In this document: piece after piece, positions 58,825 through 64,000 of the stretch
Layout of the letters: each line of letters begins with the position of its first letter
Numbering within the stretch: position 1 is the stretch's first letter
Assembly (NCBI RefSeq): GCF_016804325.1
Contig: NZ_CP043627.1
Span: 1,489,501-1,553,500 of the forward strand
Length of the DNA: 64,000 nucleotides
DNA from: Methylobacterium aquaticum
GTDB taxonomy: Bacteria > Pseudomonadota > Alphaproteobacteria > Rhizobiales > Beijerinckiaceae
Direction of reading: 5' to 3'
Translations under genes and position numbers: made by a program
Notes under the pieces: model-generated
Seen by the model: the letters and a program-made list of their open reading frames with translations, nothing else
Database searches by the model: none
Told to the model about the DNA's origin: nothing

Positions 58825-59487
58825 TCAGGCGGCCGCGATCCGCCCGGACAGGACGGCGTCGAGTTCGGAGAAATCCTCCATCACCGCGTGGGCGCCGGCG
58901 GCCCGCAACGCCTCGGGCGCGTGGTAGCCCCAGGCGACGCCGAGCGCCGTGACTTCCGCGCCGCGCGCCATCACCATGTCGTAGGTGGAATCGCCGATCA
59001 TCACCGTCCGGCCCGGCGCGGCACCGGTCTCGGCCATCGCCTGTTCCAGCATCGCCGGATGCGGCTTCGACGGGGCGTCGTCGGCGGTCTGCACGGTGGC
59101 AAACCAGCCCTCCCAGCCGTGGACGGCGACGAGGTGGTCGACCCCGCGGCGGGACTTGCCGGTGGCGATGCCGAGCTGCACCGCCGGGGCGCGGCGGAGC
59201 CGGGCCAGGAGGTCGGCGGCGCCGGGAAACAGCGATTCGCGGATCTCGGCCCGGGCGCGCAACCGGCCGAAGGCCTGCTTGTAAGCCTCCGACAGGGCCA
59301 GGACCGGCCCGTCCGCGCCGACGAGCGCCGTGAAGGCCTGCGGCAGCGACAACCCGACCACCGACAGCGAGCGCTCCCGGGTCGGCGCCGGCAATCCGAC
59401 CTCCGCGAAGGCCTCGGCTTGCGCCGCCACGATCAGGTGCTGGCTGTCGACGAGGGTGCCGTCGACGTCGAAGACGATCAGGATCAT
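58825..59487 (-). CDS. HAD-superfamily hydrolase, phosphoglycolate-phosphatase-like
   Basis: The 220-residue HAD enzyme of subfamily IA has all four motifs: the nucleophile in IVFDVDGTLVDS, the threonine in GIATGKSRRG, the lysine in KPHPAMLEQA and the acidic pair in MIGDSTYDMVMA. A helical cap lies between motifs I and II (about 15-80). It may dephosphorylate phosphoglycolate or a similar small phosphoester. The ATG at 59487 starts the domain. It lies between the RluA/PsiF region and the ATP12 gene on the same strand. Confidence 0.9.
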   Translation of the reverse strand: MILIVFDVDGTLVDSQHLIVAAQAEAFAEVGLPAPTRERSLSVVGLSLPQAFTALVGADGPVLALSEAYKQAFGRLRARAEIRESLFPGAADLLARLRRAPAVQLGIATGKSRRGVDHLVAVHGWEGWFATVQTADDAPSKPHPAMLEQAMAETGAAPGRTVMIGDSTYDMVMARGAEVTALGVAWGYHAPEALRAAGAHAVMEDFSELDAVLSGRIAAA

Positions 59488-59536
59488 GGTCAGGTCGGGC
59501 CGCCTCGCTGTCGCGCCGGGGGCGGCCCGCCGCCGG

Positions 59537-59926
59537 TCAGGGCTTGGCGCGGGCCGGCTGGCCCGGCTGGATCCGCTCATAGCCCAGGCGGCAGCGGATC
59601 AGGAAGCGTCGCCGCGCGCCGCCATGCAGGTTGCGCCGCTGCGAGGCGCGATTGCAGGCGGCGTAGCTCGGACGGCGGCGCCGGTGCGTCGTGGTCCGCT
59701 CGGGATTCGACGGGCGCGCCCCCGGCGCCGTGCCCTCCGCGGGGGCCGCGCGCCCGTCTTGCTGGCGTGCATCCGGCCGGGTCGCCGCGGCCTTGCCGTC
59801 CGGCCGCACCGCAGGGGCCGCAGGGGCAGCCGGTGCCGGCGCGGTGGGAGCGGGCTGGGCCTGCGCCGTCCCGGCGAAGGCGAGGAATCCGATCAGGCCG
59901 AGGCTGGCGAGCGCGGCGGGTCTCAT
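59537..59926 (-). CDS. Secreted PsiF-like protein with proline/alanine-rich linker
   Basis: The 129-residue product has a signal peptide (about 1-23, ending AQAQ) and a low-complexity proline-alanine linker (about 24-80). The C-terminal basic part, YAACNRASQRRNLHGGARRR followed by FLIRC, has the cysteine spacing of the PsiF repeat (C-N..A......L.G.ARR.F...C). PsiF is a phosphate-starvation-induced periplasmic protein of unknown action in E. coli. No Pho box is seen in front. The match is short, so the family is likely but not certain. Confidence 0.6.
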   Translation of the reverse strand: MRPAALASLGLIGFLAFAGTAQAQPAPTAPAPAAPAAPAVRPDGKAAATRPDARQQDGRAAPAEGTAPGARPSNPERTTTHRRRRPSYAACNRASQRRNLHGGARRRFLIRCRLGYERIQPGQPARAKP

Positions 59927-60166
59927 CTGGCTTGTCTCACTCCCGGATGGGGCCGCTGGAGCACTCTTCGACGCCGTGGCGACCGGTCCGTCGGAAGAAA
60001 ATGCGGCACAATCGAAAACCTGGATCGGCATCCCCTCGCAACGCGATCGGACGCCGCTCCAGGCCCGCGCCGCTGCCGTGGTCGGGCCCGCCCTGAGAAT
60101 AAGGCACGGGACCGTCCTGCCAAGGGTTCGATCCGACGGACCGGCCTAGGCTGGACGGCCGCGACG

Positions 60167-61691
60167 TCAGGCCTCCGGCGCCTCGACGATCGGGTCGTAG
60201 CGCGCGGCGTCGAAGCCGAGCAGGTTCCAGCTCTGCACCATGTGGGGCGGCAGCGGTGCCGTCACGTCGACCGGCTTGGCGGTGCGCGGATGCGGGATCA
60301 CGATGCGCCGGGCGAGCAGGTGCAGGCGGTTCTGGATGCCGCCGGGCAGCTCCCAGTTCTCGATGTCGAAGTATTTCGGGTCGCCGACGAGCGGATGGCC
60401 GATATGGGCGGCATGCGCCCGCAACTGGTGGGTGCGCCCCGTCACCGGCTTCAGCGACAGCCAGGCGAGCTTCTGCCCGGCCTGGTCGACCAGCGCGTAG
60501 TAGGTCAGCGCGTGGCTCGCCCCTCGTCGCCGTGCTTGACGACCCGCATGCGGGCATCGGCATCGCCGATCTCCTCCTTGGCGAGGTAGGTCGAGATCCG
60601 GCCCTGGCGCACCTTCGGCACCCCGGCGGCCAGCGCCCAGTAGATCTTGCGCGCCGCCCGCGACCGGAAGGTCTTGGCGAGCGTCGCCGCCGCGAGCCGG
60701 GTCTTGGCGATGATGAGGCAGCCCGCCGTGTCCTTGTCGAGGCGGTGGACGAGGCGCGGCTTCTGGCCGTCCTTGTCGCGCATCGCCTCGAGCAGGCCGT
60801 CGACGTGCCGGGTGGTGCCGGAACCGCCCTGGACCGCGAGGCCGAAGGGCTTGTTGAGCACCATCATGTCCTGGTCCTCGTAGAGGATCAGGGAGCGCAG
60901 GAAGGCGAGGTCGCCCTCCGCCCGGGGGAGTTCGGGGCCGGCGGGCGCGCCTCCAGGCTCAAGGGCGGCACGCGGACGCTGGCGCCGGGCTCGACCCGGT
61001 CGGCGGCCTTGGCGCGCTTGCCGTTGACGCGCAATTCGCCCTTGCGCACCAGGCTCTGGATGCGGGTGAAGGGCAGTTGCGGGAAGCGGGCCGAGAGGAA
61101 GCGGTCGATCCGCATCCCGGCCTCGTCCGGCGTCACCTCGAGGGTCTGCACGCCGGTCGCCAGCGCCTCGGCGGTCGCCTCGCGCAGGGCCCGCCGGGTC
61201 GGGGGCCTGGAGGCCGGAGCCTTGTCCTCCGCGGGGGCGCGGCGCCGGGGGGCCTCGGCGGAGGTCCGGCGATCGTCCTGACGCTCGATCTGGCGCTCGT
61301 CACGCCGCGGCCGGGCCGGCGGGCGGCCCTCGGCCTCGCTGCGGGCCGGCCGCACAGCCGCACCCGTATCCGCCGCGCCCGCGCGCGGACGCTCGGATCT
61401 GGGCTCGGATCTGGGCCGGTCGGATTTCGGCTTGTCGGGAAGCTTGCCGGCCGGGGCGCGGGCCGGGGCCTCGCCCCGTTCCCACGGCGCGGCGTCGCTC
61501 ATGTCGCGGCCGAAGGCGGCGCGGGCCGCCGGGGGAGCGCGGTTGGACACGACCAGGCCGGCGGCGCGCTCGGCGGCGTCGCGTGCGGTGTTTCGCGGTC
61601 CGGTGCGGACCCGCGGCGGGCGGCCCGAGGCGGGTCCGCCCGGGCCGGTCCGTGACCGCCCGGAACCACCGCGAGAAGGAGGCTTCGTCAT
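60167..61691 (-). CDS. RluA-family 23S rRNA pseudouridine synthase, with two apparent frameshifts
   Basis: The N-terminal 180 residues are a disordered arginine/proline/alanine-rich tail. An S4 RNA-binding domain follows (GMRIDRFLSARFPQLPFTRI, KGELRVNGKRAKAADRVEPG). The catalytic domain has LNKPFGLAVQGGSG and the active aspartate in RLVHRLDKDTAGCL, then TGRTHQLRAHAAHIGHPLVG. The frame breaks at about 60950 and 60520. At both, one more G restores the reading, and with both the gene is 508 codons without a stop. The enzyme modifies uridines in large-subunit rRNA. Start may be 61691 or a GTG at 61727. Sequence error is likelier than decay. Confidence 0.85.
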
Positions 61692-61770
61692 GCGGCGGCT
61701 CGTAGCACCCGCGAGCCCTTCCGTCACGCCCGGCGAATCACCGCCGGCCGGTCATCGTCGGGAATTCCCG

Positions 61771-62601
61771 TCATCGCCAGGAGACCCCGCGTGAAAATCC
61801 CTCCTGCCTTCCATAGGACGGCTCCGCGTAATCCGCCGTGCATTCGATGCCGAAGCGCTGCACCAGGTCGTCGGCGAGCCCGAAAAAATCCTCGGCGGCG
61901 CGGGCGCCGGCGCGGTAGCGCCGCACCGGCTGGCGCCGGGCGAAGGCCTCGCTCACCGTCACGTCGGTCCGTACGCCCCGCACCATCTGGCCCGGCCCGA
62001 AGGCGGTGCGGAGCGTTCCCAGGGTCTCGCGCTCGACATTGGTGCGCAGGTCGATGCGCATCGGTGCGATGGCGAGCCCGAGGGGCGCGGCGCGGAAGCG
62101 CAGCATCGTGTCGTGATAGGAGCGGGCGAACTGGCGCACCCCCTCGAGGCCGAGGGGATCGAGGGTGGTGGGGATCACCACGCCGTCGCTCGCCATCAGC
62201 GCGCAGACCGTGAGCGCCGCCGCCGAGGGCGGCACGTCGAACAGCACCAGATCGTGCGAGCGGCGCAACGGCGCGAGCGCGGTGGCGAGGCAGCGGACAT
62301 CCCCGTGCCCGAGCTGCCCGTCGAAGCTGCGGTCGGCCGGGATCACCGCGACGTTGTCCTCCTCCGTCGCCTGCGCGGCGCCGTCGAAGCCGGCCTGAGG
62401 CCGCAGCAGGGGCGCGTGGGCGTTGGACGAGCCGAGGCGCGCCGACACCCCGAATCCGAGCCCGGCATGGCCCTGGGGATCGAGGTCGATCACCAGCACC
62501 CGGTAGCCCCGGGCGCCGAGTTCGGCCGCGATGTTGACCGCGGAGGTCGTCTTGCCGGTACCGCCCTTGCAATTGGCGATGGAGAGTACTCGCGCCGTCA
62601 T
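61771..62601 (-). CDS. ParA-family ATPase, orphan
   Basis: The 276-residue protein has the deviant Walker A motif CKGGTGKTTSAVNIA with the signature lysine, Walker A' in VIDLDPQGHAGLGFG and Walker B in LVLFDVPPSA. It starts MTARVLSIANCKGGTGK. Such ATPases bind DNA or membranes and position plasmids, chromosomes or large complexes. No ParB gene, centromere-like repeats or MinE gene lie nearby. Its C-terminal 70 residues (VRTDVTVSEAFARRQPVRRY and on) resemble other stand-alone chromosomal ParA proteins. The cargo is unknown. Confidence 0.85.
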   Translation of the reverse strand: MTARVLSIANCKGGTGKTTSAVNIAAELGARGYRVLVIDLDPQGHAGLGFGVSARLGSSNAHAPLLRPQAGFDGAAQATEEDNVAVIPADRSFDGQLGHGDVRCLATALAPLRRSHDLVLFDVPPSAAALTVCALMASDGVVIPTTLDPLGLEGVRQFARSYHDTMLRFRAAPLGLAIAPMRIDLRTNVERETLGTLRTAFGPGQMVRGVRTDVTVSEAFARRQPVRRYRAGARAAEDFFGLADDLVQRFGIECTADYAEPSYGRQEGFSRGVSWR

Positions 62602-62705
62602 CCTGCGGGGCCGTGCGAGACGGGTGGATTCTGTCTCATGACCCCAGGCTGACCCAGGGGAGTGCGGCCCGTCAACAGCCAAAGGCCACGTTGTTCACAC
62701 GACCG

Positions 62706-64000
62706 TCACGAATCGTCGCCGCTGCGCTCCCGGCGCCGCGCATCCCACCATTCCAGGCGCTCGGCGACGCGGCGCTCGAAGCCGCGGTCGGTCGGCACGT
62801 AGACGCGCTGGCGCCCGAGGCGCTCGGGCCAGTAATCCTGGCCCGAGAAGGCGTCGGGCTCGTCGTGGTCGTAGCGGTAGCCCTCGCCGTAGCCGAGCTT
62901 GCGCATCAGCTTGGTCGGCGCGTTGAGGATGGTGCGGGGCGGCGGCAGCGAGCCGTGCTCCTTGGCGAGACGCGTCGCGGCCTTGTAGGCGGTGTAGACC
63001 GCGTTCGATTTCGGCGCCGTCGCGAGGTAGACCGCGGCCTGCGCCAGCGCCAGCTCGCCCTCCGGCGAGCCGAGGAAGTCGAAGGCGTCCTTGGCGGCGT
63101 TCGCCACCACCAGGGCCTGGGGATCGGCGAGCCCGATATCCTCCACCGCCATCCGCACCAGCCGGCGGGCGATGAACAGCCGGTCCTCGCCGGCATCGAG
63201 CATCCGGCAGAGATAGTACAGGGCGGCGTCCGGGTCCGAGCCGCGGACCGTCTTGTGCAGCGCGGAGATCAGGTTGTAGTGGCCCTCCTGCGCCTTGTCG
63301 TAGACGGGGGCCCGGCGCTGGATCAGTTCCTGCAGCAGGGCGGCGTCCAGGGTCTCGTCGGGTCCCACCGAGCGCCAGACCTCCTCGGCCAGGGTCAGCG
63401 CCGCCCGCCCGTCGCCGTCGGCCATCCGCACCAGCACCGCGCGGGCCTCCCCGTCGAGAGGCAGCGCCCGGCCGGTCACGGTCTCGGCCCGGTCGAGGAG
63501 CTTGGCGATCGCCGCCTCGTCGAGGGCGCGGAACACCAGCAACCGGGCCCGGGACAGGAGCGCGGCATTCAGCTCGAAGGACGGGTTCTCGGTCGTGGCG
63601 CCGACGAGCGTGACGGTGCCGTCCTCCACCACCGGCAGGAAGGCGTCGAGCTGCGCCCGGTTGAAGCGGTGGATCTCGTCGACGAAGAGCAGCGTGCCGC
63701 GGCCCGCCGCCCGCCGGGCCCGGGCCGCCTCGAACACCTTTCTCAGTTCGGCGACACCGGAGAAGATCGCCGAGATCTGCTCGAAATGCAGGTCGGTCTC
63801 GCCGGCGAGCAGCCGCGCCACCGTGGTCTTGCCGGTGCCGGGCGGGCCCCACAGGATCAGCGAGCCGAGGTTGCGCCCGCGCAGGAGCCGGGTCAGCGCA
63901 CCCCCCTCCCCGGTCAGGTGCTCCTGCCCGACAACCTCGGCGAGGCTAGTCGGCCGCAACAGGTCGGCGAGGGGACGGGGAGCGTCGCGGTCGAGGCCGG
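62706..64000 (-). CDS. rarA: Replication-associated recombination protein A (5' end beyond the window)
   Basis: The AAA+ ATPase RarA/MgsA acts at stalled replication forks together with SSB. Visible from the window edge: GLDRDAPRPLADLLRPTSLA, EVVGQEHLTGEGGALTRLL, Walker A LWGPPGTGKTT, Walker B LLFVDEIHRFN, sensor 1 VGATTENPSFELN and the C-terminal tetramerisation domain with LPPPRTILNAPTKLMRKLGY. The frame runs to base 64000 without a convincing start, so the first few residues are outside. The TTG at 63959 lies within conserved sequence and is not the start. Confidence 0.93.
   Translation of the reverse strand, partial: GLDRDAPRPLADLLRPTSLAEVVGQEHLTGEGGALTRLLRGRNLGSLILWGPPGTGKTTVARLLAGETDLHFEQISAIFSGVAELRKVFEAARARRAAGRGTLLFVDEIHRFNRAQLDAFLPVVEDGTVTLVGATTENPSFELNAALLSRARLLVFRALDEAAIAKLLDRAETVTGRALPLDGEARAVLVRMADGDGRAALTLAEEVWRSVGPDETLDAALLQELIQRRAPVYDKAQEGHYNLISALHKTVRGSDPDAALYYLCRMLDAGEDRLFIARRLVRMAVEDIGLADPQALVVANAAKDAFDFLGSPEGELALAQAAVYLATAPKSNAVYTAYKAATRLAKEHGSLPPPRTILNAPTKLMRKLGYGEGYRYDHDEPDAFSGQDYWPERLGRQRVYVPTDRGFERRVAERLEWWDARRRERSGDDS

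Overview
The window is about 64 kb of GC-rich DNA with dense, mostly short operons. It comes from a methylotrophic alphaproteobacterium, almost certainly a Methylobacterium or close Methylobacteriaceae relative. The decisive evidence is a complete serine-cycle cluster on the minus strand (56814 down to 46436) in the order sga-hprA-mtdA-fchA-mtkA-mtkB-ppc-mclA, the order known from Methylobacterium. MtdA, FchA and MclA have the lengths expected for that genus. An EcfG-type general-stress sigma factor, a TIGR02300 protein and an ATP12 chaperone also fit Alphaproteobacteria.

Layout. 1-4.9 kb: a cut-off thioredoxin-reductase-like gene, small genes and the D-glutamate pair dgcN-dgcA. 5.2-8.6 kb: a GltIJKL-type acidic amino-acid ABC importer, divergent from dgcNA. 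8.6-9.65 kb: repeats, a umuC remnant and the first copy of a MITE-like element. 9.6-18.2 kb: a FadL-like porin, an FAA hydrolase, an orphan NarL-type regulator, an RlpA-like protein, a double-PAS chemotaxis receptor flanked by two structured repeats, and a glycosyltransferase. 18.7-26.9 kb: two more MITE copies, an old-yellow-enzyme reductase, a GAF-EAL phosphodiesterase with an internal 15-bp repeat, propionyl-CoA synthetase and a second acyl-CoA ligase. 26.9-32.8 kb: the phosphate regulon pstSCAB-phoU-phoB behind a three-repeat Pho box. 33.2-34.3 kb: a sigma factor carrying an N-terminal NepR-like anti-sigma domain. 34.6-39.0 kb: an ABC-F ATPase, cmk, aroA and a TIGR02300 gene. 39.2-40.7 kb: three tandem tRNA-Ala(GGC) genes, an AT-rich island and a lone IS5-type transposase N-domain protein. 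40.8-46 kb: an alpha/beta hydrolase and an RND efflux pair. 46.4-57 kb: the serine cycle. 57-64 kb: small genes, ATP12, a HAD phosphatase, a PsiF-like secreted protein, an RluA-family pseudouridine synthase, an orphan ParA and the rarA gene that runs off the end.

Working together. The serine-cycle block moves one-carbon units from methylene-tetrahydrofolate (MtdA, FchA) through glyoxylate amination (Sga), hydroxypyruvate reduction (HprA), PEP carboxylation (Ppc), malyl-CoA formation (MtkAB) and cleavage (MclA). The Pst-Pho block senses and imports phosphate. DgcNA plus the importer could take up and use D-glutamate.

The most unusual object is the NepR-EcfG fusion at 33546-34268, in which the anti-sigma factor and sigma factor of the alphaproteobacterial general stress response are one polypeptide, with an EcfG-like promoter upstream. 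Three apparent frameshifts (one in ppc, two in the RluA-family gene) each need one extra G in a short G run and look more like sequence errors than gene decay.
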